Shown: positions 26,801-41,800 of the stretch, piece after piece
Position numbering within the stretch: position 1 is the first letter of the stretch
Layout: each line of letters opens with the position of its first letter
DNA from: Ctenosaura bakeri
Lineage: Eukaryota > Chordata > Lepidosauria > Squamata > Iguanidae
Reading direction: 5' to 3'
Assembly (NCBI GenBank): GCA_948474755.1
Contig: CAOLHI010000019.1
Location: forward strand, 930,001 to 994,000
Length of the DNA stretch: 64,000 nt
The notes under the pieces: model-generated
What the model was told of the DNA's origin: nothing
Databases searched by the model: none
What the model saw: the letters and a program-made list of their open reading frames with translations, nothing else
Position numbers and translations under genes: made by a program

Positions 26801-29800
26801 CACAACATCTCATGGTTTTGTTTTATTTTGTTTTGCAAACAGAGCTGTTTATCAGGATGAACTGCAGTGATTATATAAAAACATATTTTAAAAGTCATGT
26901 GAGCACAAGTGCAGAGCTAGGAACAGATATGATATAGTATCTGGGACACAGCATAGAATGAAGCACAGACAGCAGCAAGGCTATGTAAAAAAAATAATAA
27001 TAATAAGAAAAGAAATCCACATCAGTACAAGCACAATGACAAAACCTTGGGACAGCTGCAAGGTACTTTTGAAACTAAGAGTCTCTTGATACAAGTACAT
27101 GGGAAACATACATTGAACAAGATAGGGCTTTCCAGTTCTTTCAGGGAGTAATTCTATTACATAATATAAAAAGAATGCGATAAGACTATGGCAATGTGAA
27201 ACCAGGGATTTTATTTAAGTATAACATGTATTGTGTAGCTGCTACTGAACTGCCATGGCAGAAGTCTTCTAAACTGTACCTATTTTTACCTGGTAACATC
27301 AAAGACACATTGGAATGTGTAAATTACTAAAGTGTATCCTATATCAACACATGAAAAGGTACCAGATAGTTCACCTATCCTAGTGTGCTTTTGTAGAAAA
27401 TACATGTGTATGGGATAGTGGAGTGGTATTGGGTCTTTAATTTCAGGGCTGTTCAGCAATATAGCACGTAAGCAAAGACTAAATATGCATCTCTTCAGCA
27501 ACATGGCCCTTTAGGGATGTGTGTATCTCCAGTCTGATGTTCCATTCAGGGGAATTTGCGGCTGCAGCTGAGAATCAAAAATAACTTGTCTGAGTCAGTG
27601 TTCATTAGAAAAAATTGTGTATTGTTTCTTCTAATAAACAAGAATTGAAATCTAAATATTACAAGCATCTTCCCTTTATTCAACACAGTAATATGAAATT
27701 CTGAATACTCTATGCAGAACTGTTCATTATCCCCATTATGGCATAAACTCAATTTTAAAAAATCCATTAATTCACATACCTAGTGTGAGATGTGTGGTTG
27801 AACCAACTGTGTGATATGCAGATACAGCTGAACCATTTGTAACCATAATGCTATCAAACTGTGTTTACATGTAAGACAAAAGCACCAGCAAACTCTTAGC
27901 ATTCCAGTTCAACTTCAAGAGAGGAAATTTCTCTAAAATTAAGCAAACTGGTAAAAAGAAAGCTGGATGGACAATTCAAAAGGGTCAGATGTATCCATGA
28001 TGTTTGTGTGCTGCTCAAACTCAAATTAATAGGGGCTCAGGTACAAGGTCAAGAGAGGAAGTGCAGAGTACAAGAGGTCATCAGCACAGCTAATGGCAAT
28101 GTGAAGAAAAACGTTGAGAAAAAGGCTTCCTTCAGAAGCCTTGCCCAAAGGAGGTGAAACAAACATGATTTTGCAAGTAAGAATTGATAGCAGACAACCA
28201 GGGATGCAAAAAAGGAATTTTGAGGAGCATATAACTAACTGCATCAAAACCAACATTTTTTTCACAGATACATCATGCACAGGAACACAACTAGGTAGGC
28301 AGTGGTATCTTTAGATGAGTATAAAGGGTTTCTGAAGAATAAGGAGAGTGCGGGGGGGGGCCTGAATGAATTCTCTTGATGCATTCACTGCTGCAGATAC
28401 CAATGCTTCAATGGATACTTCCAAGAGGGGCAAATGAGGAGCTGAGGCAAACAGCAGTGCCAAGAAAGAAAGGCCTAAGGACTTTACTGACAAATCACTA
28501 TCAAAAAATCAGGGTGAGTCTAGATAGTGTCCAACTAAGAGTTCTTCTAAAAATCAAATTCAGATTGTTGATTTTCTAAGTAAAATACGTAATCCCTAAG
28601 ATCTGCCTCTGTATCGGAGGACTGGAAAGTGGCTCATGTAACAATAATGTTTAAAAAGGATCTGGGGGATCTGGATTCTACCGACCAATTAGTTTATTGT
28701 CTTTGCCAGGTAAATTAGTGTAAAGTATTATTACAATAAAAGTTTAGAAGGATAAAACCTGCTGAAAAAGAATCAATGTGACTTCTGCAAATTTAAAACC
28801 TGTGTCATTACTTCTTTAGAATTCTATTTAAGTGTCAATAAATATGTGGACAACAGAGATCCAGTAGCAGAGAGGTAACATTTCCAGAATTTTGAAACCA
28901 CGGGAAAAACAAACAAACAGTTTTTCTGATTTTTTTTTGGGGGGAGGAATAGACATTTTCAGAAAAAATATAGTACTTGCACCCTTTTCAGACTGAAAGT
29001 TACTTTGTGACTTCAAGAACATAAAATATGGAACTTGATTTTGCATAAAATTGTTATGTTTGATATATTAAAAGTACAATTGATTCAGAAAATGATTACA
29101 AATTGAATTTACCTTTCTTTTTCTTTTTTTTTAAAAAAACCAACAACCTCACAAATGGAAGTACAAGGTCTTGAACTATATGAAATACCTCATTGTAAAA
29201 AACCTCTTTGGTTTTCCTAGTTTATGAGAATCAGCCCCCCCCCAAAAAAAAGCAGTACTAAAAAGCAGTAAGTCCAGAAAAAGTTATCAACATTAGTAAA
29301 ATAAAGAAATTTATTTTATCTCTTCTAGTCCTCTACAGCATCAGGCATAAAGCACTCATTCCCATAAAAAGGACTGAGAAAATGAAACCACCATCAGAAA
29401 TGGTAATGACCTGATACTATACACCACTGCTTCTAGACTGATGTGGGGGGGAACTGGCTCCTCACCACCACCACCACCAAGGTGCCAGGAATTAGTACCA
29501 TATTTGTACCTATTTGCTTGAACTATTTCTTTGTTTCCTGGAAACTCACCACAGAGCAGCAGCCAATGGCTTGCACACTAGCATCAATCTATGGACTACC
29601 ACTTTGAGTACCACTCCTTTTCACAGTTTTACATGAAAGTCTACCTGATACATAAGTTTTAGAAACAATGTGGAGGGGAACAAATATGTGAACATCTTAT
29701 CTTATACATTTTATTTAACACTCCAAAAGAAAATTTTCCCTAATAAATTTTTTCCCCATTTCTCTGGAAAAATAAGGTTTCAAGGGAAAAAAACCCCACA

Positions 29801-32800
29801 TTTTCTGTGTCCCCCCTCCCCCGGCCTTCACATCTCTACCAGCTGACAATGTATACGTGGACTTCCAAAAGGGGCAGGACAAAGCACTTCATCAAGAACT
29901 TCTGAGCAAATTTTGTAGCCATGGAATGAGAGCAGAAGCGCTCTTATGAACTGAAAACTGGTTAAAGCGCAGGAAGTACAGAGCTGAAAAAAATGTTCAG
30001 TTCTTCCATACGAGAAATACGAGCAGTGAGGTCTCTAAGGGATCATTTTGGGGACCAGTGATATTTAACTTGTTCATAAATGACCTGGGACCTGTTCACA
30101 CTACACAATTATAGTGTTATATTCTAATTTAACTGCCATGGCAATTTAGTGTAGAGTCCTGGGCATTGTAGTCTCTTGAGGCAGTAGAGCTGTCTGGCAG
30201 AGAATTCTAAATACCCCTTCCAAAACTCCAAATCCCAGATCTCATAGGACTGAACCTTGGCAATTGAAGTAGAATCACAGCACTATAATTGTGTAATGTG
30301 AATAAGTTCCTGGTGTTAAGGAGCAACTGAAGGTGGTCACATTTACTGACGACACATAATTATTTAGGCTGTTGACACAAAAATGTTCTTATGAGATGAA
30401 AAGGATCTCTCCAAACTGGAGGGATAGACGTTAAAATGGTAAAAGAGATTCCAGGTAAATGTCATGTAATGCATACTGGTGTGAAACTTGTGATTCCCCA
30501 TTTCTGGAAACATCAGTTCTGGCATGGGTATTTACATTATATCTTCAGCAGTAAAGGCATGAAAAAAATTCATTCCTGCAATCTCCAACTTCATATACAC
30601 ATTGATAGGATTTATGATGGCAAGAACTAACCAAAAAAGGGAATTGTGCCTAAATGTTCAGTAAAAATGTAAACAAGTGTGTGTTTGCTAGATAAAAAGG
30701 GCAATGTCTATGTTGGGCATCTTCTTAGAAATAGAATTGTAAATAAAAGTATTGACAGTTCTGGTTATTGCAACTTTAAAAATATATTGTACAGCCAGAA
30801 AAAGTGAAGAAAAGCGTAACCAAAATTATTAAGAGACTGGAACAATTTCCTGTAAGAAACGACTACAATGCTTGAGTCTGTTCAGCTTGGGAAAAGAAGT
30901 ATTAAAGGGACTCAAGGCAGAGTGATGTAAAATTATGCATGGTGTGGAGAAAACAGGGAGAAAGCTTTTCTCCTTTCTTTGTAATACTAGAATCCATGGT
31001 CATTCACTGAATCTGATTGGTGGCAAATTCAGGGGAGGTAAAAGGAAATACTTTTTCACACAGCACATACTTAAAGTGTGGCATTCTCTGCCACCAGCTG
31101 TAGAGAGAGCCCTGGTGGTGCAGTGGTTAAATGTTGGCACTGCAACACAATGTTGTGAGTTTGATTCTGCAGGGCTCCAGGTTGACTCAGCCTTCCATCC
31201 TTCTGTAAGTTGGTAAAATTAGTACTCAGCTTGTTGGGGGCAATTAGCTAAATACATTGGCCCTTTCTGCACCTTACCTGATCCCAACGTGGCCACGCGG
31301 GGATCACATGAGCAACCTCTTGCAAGAGGCACTCGCATCCCCTCTGCTTCTTCTCTGCAGCAGCTCCCTGCTGGGCGGCAGGAAGCATGAGGGCTCCACC
31401 CCTTCCTTCCACAGCATAGCCGGGGACTTTCCCAGGCTGCATGGGGGGAGGAGCATGAGAGCCACATATCCAAAGGCTCTGCATGCAAGCTGTGTGGGGC
31501 CCAGGAGCAACATGTGATCACGCATCATTTTTGGCAGGAAGCCGAAAATGATATATTCCATGATCGCCGCCTACTGGCGCCGGCAGCATTGTGTGATTGC
31601 GAGGACATCATGTGGAATGCTCCTTGCAATCACGCAATGCTCCGGAGGCCCTTTCACATGAGAAATGGCATGCAAAAAGGGCCATTGTAAACCTCACTGG
31701 TAAGTAGTATAGAAATGTAACTGCTATAGTGCTGCTATAGAGATGGCTGCCACTATGGTCAACTTTGAAGGGGAATTGGATAATTCTTAGAGGTTTGTGC
31801 CATCACTGGCTACTAGTCAAATATCCTCCAATGTCAGAGCCAGTATCTTTGTATATCAGTTTCTAGGGAAAACAAGACGGAAAATGTAGTTGTACTCCTG
31901 TACTGCTGAGAATTCCCGCAGACATCTCTTGGTTACTATATGAGCAGCGTGCCTTTATTTAAGATCTGCACTTGAATTGAGATTCAGTGCTTAACAGCAA
32001 ACCCACTAAAATAGCCTACCCCAATGGGAAAAAAATATAAACCTTTCAGGGGTGAGAAAAAAGGGAAAATGTTTGCACTGTTTGAGCTTGTAATGTTATC
32101 TTATAATGAATGTTTAAAGTCAGGTCTTAAATACTGTTCTCACATCTTTTTATTCTTTATCTCTGAATTTGACACATCTAGCTTTTGCAGAAGTTATCTG
32201 CATTCACAGGCTAAGCTATGTGACTTAGAACTCTGTGCTGAAAAGTTGCTCAAATGTCTTAAGACAGACATAAAAACCAGATGAATTATTATCAACAAGT
32301 CTGCCTTATTCTGATGTCACACATATGTGTATTAATGCCTGCATGATTTTAAATTATATCCGTCTCAGATTCTGATCAGTCTTGTTTGTAGCTAACAGCT
32401 CTAACATGAAATTCAATGAACAATGTGGCAGTACCTATATCTGAGACAACATAGCACCATACCTGTTATACACCTAAGGAACTACAGTCCACAAATCATG
32501 ACTTAATACACACAGGAAACAGATTAGAGATTTAATTTGCTGGAGGTTTTACATCTAGGTTTTACATAAGAAAAATATACACAGTGTTCAGTGTTTCATC
32601 TAAATATTTTTAAGAAAGGGACAAAAGCAATCAAATTTACTGCCACCTTTGAAACAAAAGGAGCCTCACCTCTTCCAGCCACCACTGTAAACAACTAATG
32701 ACAAAACCAGGTTTCAAATTCTACCCACCCTTCATTCTTGACTTACAGCAACCTGAAGGCAAACTTATGATGGAGAGATTTGTTCAGAGTGAGTTTGCCT

Positions 32801-35800
32801 TTGCCTTCCTCTGTGGAGGAGAGAATATGACTTGCCCAAGGTCATCAACAGGGTTTCCATGGCTGACTGGGGATTCAAACCCTGGTCTCCCTAATCACAG
32901 TCCAAGGCTCAAATGTATTAAAATGTAATGACTACTGTAATGCACTCCACATAGGGTTGCCTTTGAAAAGTGCTCAGAAACTTCAGCTGGCCCAAAGAGC
33001 TTTTGCCAACTGTTAACCAGGGCTGGCTATAGGGAGCACACAACACCCTTCCTGCACGAGTTCCACTGACTGCTGGTCTGTTTCCAGGAACAACTGAAAG
33101 TGCAAGTAATGGCCTACAATGCCCTATATGGGCTGAGTCCAGGCTATCTGAAGAACTGTATCTCCCTTTATGAGCCCACTGGAGCTCTAAGATCTTCTGG
33201 AGAGGCCTTTCTCCCTGTTCCATAACCTTCTCAGGCTCATTTGGTGAGAACAAGGAAGAAATCCTTCTTAGTGGCTGCTTGGAAGGCCAGGATGGTTTCA
33301 TCCTTGTTTTTTTCTGCTGACAAGTCAAAACATTCTTATGCTGCCTGGCTTCTAGAAATTGACTGGAATGAACTTGCATGTGGTCTTCTAATGAAATTTA
33401 ATGTTTTTAACTTGATAAGTTGTTCAATTGTCATTTAAATAACTTTATACTTTTATTGAAATTTTTGAATTGTTTAGTTTCGTTTTAATACATTGTAAGC
33501 CAACTTAACTCTTATCATTGGGACAAAATCAGATATAAAAGAATAAAATTATAATTATTATTTTCCTTGCAGTGACCTGAATCTTAGTATATCTCACTTC
33601 TTCACTTCTCTCTGCTATGCTTTTCTCTATTCTGTTTGTCTCTTACTACATTCCCTCATTCAGACTTAGCTATGATATGCCATGTGATCTTTTGCATTCC
33701 AAATCCCTTAAATCCTGGAACATCTGCAATTCAATCTCTTGGTTAGTTGCATTGCTGCACGTTCCTTGCTCTGCCAGCATAGCTCCATGGAGGCTAAATG
33801 GCAATGCCTGTGAGATTAAACAATAAAGTGATTAAAATTTTCATTATTTTGGAAATGTATTCTGCATAACAAAGGAGCTTGGCAAAATAGTTTTGCAGGT
33901 AGGAAGACATATGGTGACAAGAATTAAAAGAAGTAATTCCTGAGCTTGAAATTCAAGTAATCTCCCACCATTAGATTAGCCTTGAGGCATTTACAACAGT
34001 GAGGGGGAAATCTTTCTAGATTTAAATTGCTTAATCAAATTTTCAACAGAGTGTATGTATAAATGTCACTGTTGTGTTCATGAAAAAAATAAATAAACTG
34101 TGCTTTTATCTCCTTATGGTCCAGGAACAGCAAAACACTACTAGTCAAACGAGCAAAATTCACCAAGCAATGTCATATAGGTTTACTTAATGAGGATAGG
34201 GCTGCAACTCCAGTTACAATGAGATAGACGCTGCATTAGAGCACAATAACCTTAAACTGGAATAACTATTGTAGATGTGTGTGACTACAATGGTATGACG
34301 GGAGAAATGGCTAGACTTTTTGGAAAAATAGGGCAATAACCAAAGCAGTGGCCATTTTGGCTCTTACTCTCACTGACAACAAAATCCCACACAGAAAGTG
34401 ATGAAAAGATGGGGTGTTTTTATCATATGTGGTGGACCTGCAAGAGAGCAAAAAAGTTTTGGAAAGGGATACATGATGAAATTCAAAGGATTTGTAATTT
34501 GAATTTTGAAATGAAACTGGAGTTTTATTTGCTAAATATGTTGAGGCAACAAAAGGAGATAAGAAGCCATCAGACGATATTGTTATATTTAATAACTGCT
34601 GCAAGGTTGTTATATGTGCAATATTGGAAAGAAAAGAAATATATTGATTTAGAAGAGTGGAAGTTAAAAGTTTTGGATATGGTAGAAATAGAAAAATTAG
34701 CATGCTCTTTGAAGAGCAAATCTATCCAAAACTTTGAAAGGGAATGGAAAAGAGTTTTGGATTGGATAAAGACATAAATGTATAAAGAAATGAAAGAAAG
34801 AAACAATGTAACTGTTCTTTGCTCTGTAAAATGGAAACATAATTGTTCTTCTTTTGAGTTAATGGAAACAAAGTAGATTCAGCTGGAGAATTTAAGCATG
34901 GAAACAAAGTAGATTCAACTGGAGAATTTAAGCATGATACTATGGTGCGTATCAACTCTTTTTTTTTTAATTTTCGTAACTAAACTTTCAATAAAAATAT
35001 GAATTTAAAAAAAAATCCCACAGAGAAGCTGCATGAAAGTCAGCTAGAGGTTGGATCTCAGCTGACATTCACATCATGGTTCAGTTGTGTTTCCCTTCCT
35101 TCTTGCTCTTCTCAACCAGGAAAGGCAAGGGGATACCAAAGATGGCTCTAGACTGAGCCACAGCTATTCAACCCTGCAGCTCATTCTGCTTTCCTTTGCC
35201 CCTGACTTTCCCAATCAGGGAATGTAAAGCAGGAGTAGAGATAATTCTCAACTGAGCTACTACGCTGACAAGTGCCCCTTGAGTAAGAAACTCAGTGTGG
35301 CACTGAATCAGGCTCTCTCCACTTTTCATCAGGGCAGATCAAAGGACATATCTGGTGGCCTCTAGTCAGAGGTTTAACGAATCTGTTCTGGATTTTATTC
35401 TAGGCTTCAAAGTAACTATCCAAGGTACTGGTATATATCCACAGATGTGGCACAGCATGTTGGATAGCTCTTTATTTTTAAAGTCTGATGACATCTGAGC
35501 CCTCCTTGCTCCTTAGCTGACCAGTGCAGATCACCAGAATGTTGGAGAGGGCCTGATTTTCATTCCCATCATGGGACACTGGATGAAGAAATTTAAACCC
35601 CTCCATCCAGCACACCATGATGGAGACAAATGTATTCCCCTCCCCAGCTGATCTGGATCAGGTGAAGAAATGGAATCTTGGCAGAGTGTGAACATGTGCA
35701 TGCAGTAATAATATGAACTTCTCTGCTAGATGAATGGAGTGAATGGATTTGTATGGAGAGGTACACAGCAACAGTGGTTCCACTCAATTTTGACAGTGGT

Positions 35801-38800
35801 CCCATCCATTGCTGGTATAAGTTCCCCAACTTATTGCTTTTGTTTGTGGCCAATATGGCCCTTGGGACACAAACAATTTCTCACAGTTGGGACAAAGAAT
35901 GGCTTAGGCAACATCATCAAGGTGTTTTCAACATCTTCATGTGCTGATGGTTGCCTTTAGTACAGACCTAACGAGAGAGTATCTCCAGCAGAAATATTAT
36001 GATTGGTGGGTAGAATCTGTGTTGTTAGAAACTCAGTGGCAGCTGAGATTACTGTTATGATAGTTCTTCTTTCTACTGTTATTATAGTACAACACTATAG
36101 TATTATTGTGTTGCTGCTGGGAGAGCATATGGTACTGGCTAGTTACACTCATGATCAACTAGTTACATTGACTGAAAAGGAGGATGCTACTGCACTCATG
36201 CAATAAGTTTCTCAGAAGCACCTAGCTGCCCACCACAGGAAAGGAATGCTAATTCTTTGAACTGATTTAGCTCGGCTCTTCTTACACTAAACTGCAAACC
36301 CCAGGATTCCATAGGATGTTGAAAGTGGAATAATCACACTATAAGAGTATAGTGCGGAAATTACCTATGAGTACATGTACTAGAATTACATTTAGAAAGT
36401 ATGTATAAGGCTGGGCTCTGCAGCTATTCTGCTCCATTAACTGCTTCCATAGAATGAAGAAAATTTACATGAAAAATTTCTCTTCATGCTGACAGTTCAA
36501 AAATGTTCTAAACGTCCATATTCCCTGAGTGCTGAGTAAAATGCTGAAACAAAAGCACCAACTGGTGTTTTTCTGACTTGAATATTTGCCAACATTTTCA
36601 GACTTATTATTAGTTTGTGAAATGTTTTGTACATTTGAGAAATGTGGCACATCCATCCTTCTTGTCACTACCCTGGAGTTTTTCATCTAGTCATTTATCC
36701 TTCCTTTTGCCATTAACTGCCATGGTGGTTCTCTCACTATTATTCATAATGATTCATGATGTGGTACAACAGCATGCACTGTCAAAATTGTGACTATCAG
36801 CATTCATTAACCCAACACGGGTTCTTCAAACATACTAATAATTATTACTTTGCTATGCATACTCAAGGACCATCAAACTGTTACTGAGTTTTCATTCATT
36901 TCATTTAAAATTTCAAAAAACTTTATACTGTTAAAGCTTTCCTCTACACAGTTCCAAACTATGGAAAGTTCCGCCTGTTTGCAAGAATATCAATATTAAC
37001 AAAATACTGGCCACACTTATTATTTTGCCAGATCTGCTTTTACTACTTTGAGGGTGACTAATACAGCCGCTTCAGTGTATTGAGTTAGGCCTCTGCCACC
37101 AGACAGATGGGTTTTGGAGTCCTTGTTAGCATCATAGAGCCAATTTGTATTAGTGACCTTGTCTGATACTTTTTGCATTACCTTGGCAGTTTGGGGCTGG
37201 GAAAAGATATGAAGAAAGAGAATGGACTAGGGGAGTGAATTTTCCTCTGTTGCTAATCTGCTGGTACTGTTCTTATAAATATGGGGGGAGAGGGAGAGGA
37301 AGAGGGAGGAGGGGGAGAGGGAGAGAGAGAGATGGGTCATGCTTGCACACTCTGATTGATTCTGTATTACGTAATCCTTGGGATGCCATCTTCCATCTGT
37401 CTAACCATAGAGGATGCATCTCATTCCAAGGACCTCATTTTTCCAGCAATGCTTTGAACGTTGGCCAGGAATAGTTGGGGTAGAATCTGTTCTTTCAGGG
37501 TAAAGTCCTACCTTGGCTGTTAGGGGATGCTGGAGAACATCAGTGAAAAGTCTGTGATGCTTCTCTGCTGTATACTATCTGTTGCATCACTGACTGCCAA
37601 TAAAGCTTTTCTTACAGCAACACTGAGTGTCAATATCCAACACCAGAAGAACACTTCGGAAAATCTGGAACTACATCCAGTTCTGGCATAGAAGACTCTG
37701 TCAGCAGATTTTAGGTGTCATGAAAACTAAACTGATAGTCATTCAGTTTGTTGTTACTCTATCTGGCTGACAGGATGGAGGAGAAACGGTTGTGAAATGT
37801 TCTGTTTCATTAGACAATGTAACTTGCCTGTCTCTGGGTACTGTGCACCTTGACCTGGAGAAGCATTTCTGTGTGTGGTGAGGGGAAGACACCATTTGGA
37901 GTTGCTAGCCCTATATGTATTTTCTGCTCTTGTGTAGGTCCTCTAGCTGGTGTTACAATTCCAGCTGTAACCCAAATATACAGAGCTGAATGATAATAAC
38001 ATTCTACTTCTATTTAGTCTTTCAAAACAGTAATGACTGGAAATGAAAGGGGTAATGATTGTATAATAGCTATGCTTTTCTTTTTAAAAAACAACAACAG
38101 TACTTCCTAATGGATTGCCATCTGTTCAACCTTTTGCCAGGAAATATTTATCCTGCTTAAAACAGTCACCACTTGGGTGGAGCTGAAGATTACACATAGA
38201 GTTTCTAAATATTTGGAAGAAACACACAATCTCCTTTATAATCAATGGTATTTCTTTCCTTTAGTTAATATTAACAGTTCATTCACACTTTTCTTTCTTT
38301 GGTTTTCTTTCGGAAGGAATTTTAAGCAAATATAATAATGAGCATCATACAACAATTTGTAATTTTCAGCAATATCCTGCAAAGTATAGACTGCCTAAAT
38401 TTAAACAGGGATTGCTTTGAAGGTACAGCAGGAACCACTGTCTTGATTTGCAGCTTGTTGGTAATCCTTTACAGAGAGTATATTTATAACCATGCCATTG
38501 ACTTTAATCATTTCCAAATCAAGACTTTAAAAATTCTTAGGAAGCTTTTAGTCACAGTGTATACAGATTAAAAAAAAATGCTTTAAGCCTCTTGAAAGTT
38601 GTACATGGACAAATTCTGTTTTCCCTCTCTTGGGATGCAATTCTGTATGTGCTTACTTACCAATAAACTCAGTGGGACTTACTTCTGAGCAAATTATGTA
38701 TAGGATTGTGCTGTACAATGCACAAACCGGTAGGATCAAAGAATAAATTGGAAAGTAAATTATTTTTCTTATGTGCACAATGCCATTAATAAAACAATGT

Positions 38801-41800
38801 TTCATTGGGCTTAATGTTTAGTTAGGCAGTGCAAATGTTTTCAGGATACCTATTTGGTATGCACATTTCTAATATGTAAAAATAAAGCCTCTGTCTGTTA
38901 TAGCATCAAACAAAGAATGGCTGGATGAATTTTCACCAAATTTGGAAAGCATGTTTGGAATGGCATGACTTAAAATAGAAGCTAAATGACATATACAACA
39001 TTCACTGCCCCCCCTCACAAAATTTGGATATTTCAGGATAGTCTAAAACAAAATAATGGGGAAGGCGGTATACACAGAAATCAGTCTGAATGCCCTGGAG
39101 ATATCTCAATTATATTTGCAGTCATACAGAGTAATGTAGCACACCATTGGAAAAATCTGGTGAGCTGAGTTTAAAAAATTAAGTATTTTGATGTTTTGTT
39201 CTAACTATATAAAGAAAATCAAGTTGCTACTGTTTTGTTACTGCATTACATGCTAATGGACAGCTGGATTTTCACCAAATTTGGAGGGAATGTTTAGAAT
39301 CACCTGACCACATGGTATACACAACACTTCATGTGAGTGGAGGAGCCATTCAATTTTTTTCCCCAATAATACAGAGAAGCACATTTGGCAGATGAGTGAG
39401 AGAAGCATGCCCTCTCAAGGGCTACTGTGCAAGATGAATAACATCTGAGTACCCAATAAGACAGGAAATCATTCTCCAGAGCAGTTGAAATAGAACTGTC
39501 ATTAGCAATGGTTATGGATTGCTTCAGGCAAAACTGGGTACTATAACTAGTCCCTAATATTGCAATGTAAAACATCACAACTCAAAACCTGTTGGTGATG
39601 TACAAAGATCTAAGTCCAATTTATGCCTCCATATGCTCTTTTGACTTCATGGTGGTGGTATTCACTGTCTCGTTTGTTCAATAACCACAGTGAATGTAGA
39701 ACTTACCATCTTCCTATGGAACCCCTCCCAATAGGGCCAATTAGTGGCCCAGAGAGTACAGAGGAGCAGTCAACATGAGCCCATCTATGTTTCTACAGCT
39801 GGACAAACAATGATATCACCATTTTCCAGGATTTTGGAGGATTCTTGAATGTCTTTATCATTGGGGATCCAGCTGTAGAAACACAACTAGAAGTTTGCCA
39901 GCTGCCGATGCCCTCACCAGGCCACTAAAAAAGTTGGGGAACTATACAAGAGACAGGCGAGTTTTCTGTGTAGAAAGAAGAGGATGGGGTAGAGTTCCAT
40001 GTGGCAGATTTTTTTTTTTTACAATTCACCAGACAATGCAGCATCTCAGTTCATATTTTACAAAATAAGCACAATGTCAATGTTCTACCTTTCAACTTCA
40101 TTATAGTAATCAAATGTGAAACAGGATTCTTCAGGTTTGGTCTCAAAATATGATCAACTGAAGTTAGAACAAGCATCCCACCGACTGTTAGTGTAAAACA
40201 ATGATTATAGCAGAGCTTGAAAAAAAACTGGTTTTGAGGTTGTTGTTTTTTGGACTATAATTCCCAGTTGCTGACCAGAGAATCCTGGGAGTTGTATTCC
40301 TAGCTTGACTTTGTAATCCAGAGACTGGAAAAGTTCCTTTGTAAATTCACATTAGGAATAGGAAGACTCATGTTCAAATGTTTGCCCAGCCATAAAGTTC
40401 ACCAAGTAAACCTGCAGGTTAAACTGCTGCATGAAATTGTTCAGAAGACTGATAGGGAGAGAAAAGAACCACGTACTGTCCTACTCAGCAAGCATCTAGA
40501 TATATTGGATTACAATTTCTGGCGACAGTAGGAGCTGAAGTCCCTCATATCTGGAGAATGACAGGTTAGCAAGTAGTTTTTGCACACCACCCTGAACTCA
40601 GATAGAATTAATTTAAGATGACACTTTTGTCTTCCACAACATACTGTATCTCAATGCAAATAGCAATAATACCAAAAGAAACATGGCAGAAGCAAAGTAC
40701 TGAGTTCAAATTACTGCAGAATGTTCTATCCCAACTAATCACTCTTTAAAATTATCAGATCACAAAAAAAAAATACCTAACCTGCTATATTTCCACTACA
40801 TGAACTCTTTAAGCCACAGGATTCAGTCCTTATTCACTCTAACAAGAAAACATGGCAGACTGATGCCCACATTGGCAGTCCCTTTGAGGGGCATCTGTCT
40901 TTTCCATCTACCTTTCTTCTCACTCCACTTCTTAATCTGCCCATTTCTCTGCCCTACGGTTTTCTTAATGTTAGGATCTCCTTCTAGCAAGCTTTCCATT
41001 CCTTAACATTCTGCTCCATAAAATCTGTGTCAAAGTCTAATCTCAGCCAAACTGACAGTGTCCCATTTTCTCTCAGAAACCAGAAGGCAAACATTCTCAC
41101 AGCACTGGAATGTCACCATCTCAACCAACCAGTATCAGAAGCTTCCTAAGCACAGCACAGTAGCTTTCAAACCAGTTTCTGATTTTGTACATGTGCAAAA
41201 ACTTTCTCCTCTTTCAAGAGTTTACTCTGCAGATGCTTATGAAGAAGTGGAGGGAGAAAAATAAAGATGGGAAAAGAAGAATCACCACCAAAAAAATTTT
41301 TGCACCACTTCTCCCATTGCCACTGATATATTAGGACAGAGGAGTCACAGGTAACAAACACTGGAGATGTTTGCTCTGGTAGTGCTAGACAGCTAAATAA
41401 ATATGTAACAATGAAGAGTGGACACCCCAGGTCATATAAATCAGAGTAATAACCCCTTTACATATATTAACCACCTATCTGCACTTAGGCATACACACAC
41501 TAATACCAGAGCCTATCCCCCCATCCAACCTCTGCTTCCAATAGATGCTTATGTGTGGAAGGAGGAGTCTCCTCCACATTTAGGATTACTGGTCTGGAAA
41601 CAAGTGGCTTTGTATGTATTTGTGGTGACAAGTCCCCAACGTCTCCAGGCAATAAATATTGTGCCAATTGTGCTAAGTTTTCTGCTTTCCAAACTGCAAG
41701 AAGTGCTCTCTCTCTCTTTCACATGCATACGCACCCTGGTGCGGTAAACACATAAATAAGCAATCCATGTTGGTCCATTAAAACAACGCTAAAACCAATG

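Larger units (their letters stand above)
28590..31965 (+). mobile_element. CR1/L3-type LINE, degraded and interrupted
   Basis: About 28610 translates to [15 protein letters not shown], matching the CR1 motif EDWK-A-VTPIFKKG. About 29860 gives [19 protein letters not shown] then [12 protein letters not shown], the CR1 reverse-transcriptase core. About 30320 gives 'tttactgacgaca' (FxDDT). The 3' region (about 30840-31090, then 31744-31965) has 'aaaattatgcatggtgtgg', 'caaattcaggggaggtaaaa', 'aaagtgtggcattctctgcc' and 'actggctactagtcaaa', as in squamate L3 ends. It carries many stops and at least three later insertions, plus an unassigned block at about 28850-29830. Confidence 0.8.

Noticed and set aside
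32918..33379. 153-codon minus-strand ORF
   Set aside because: Antisense shadow of an L2/CR1-type LINE whose plus-strand frames carry the recognisable reverse-transcriptase motifs.
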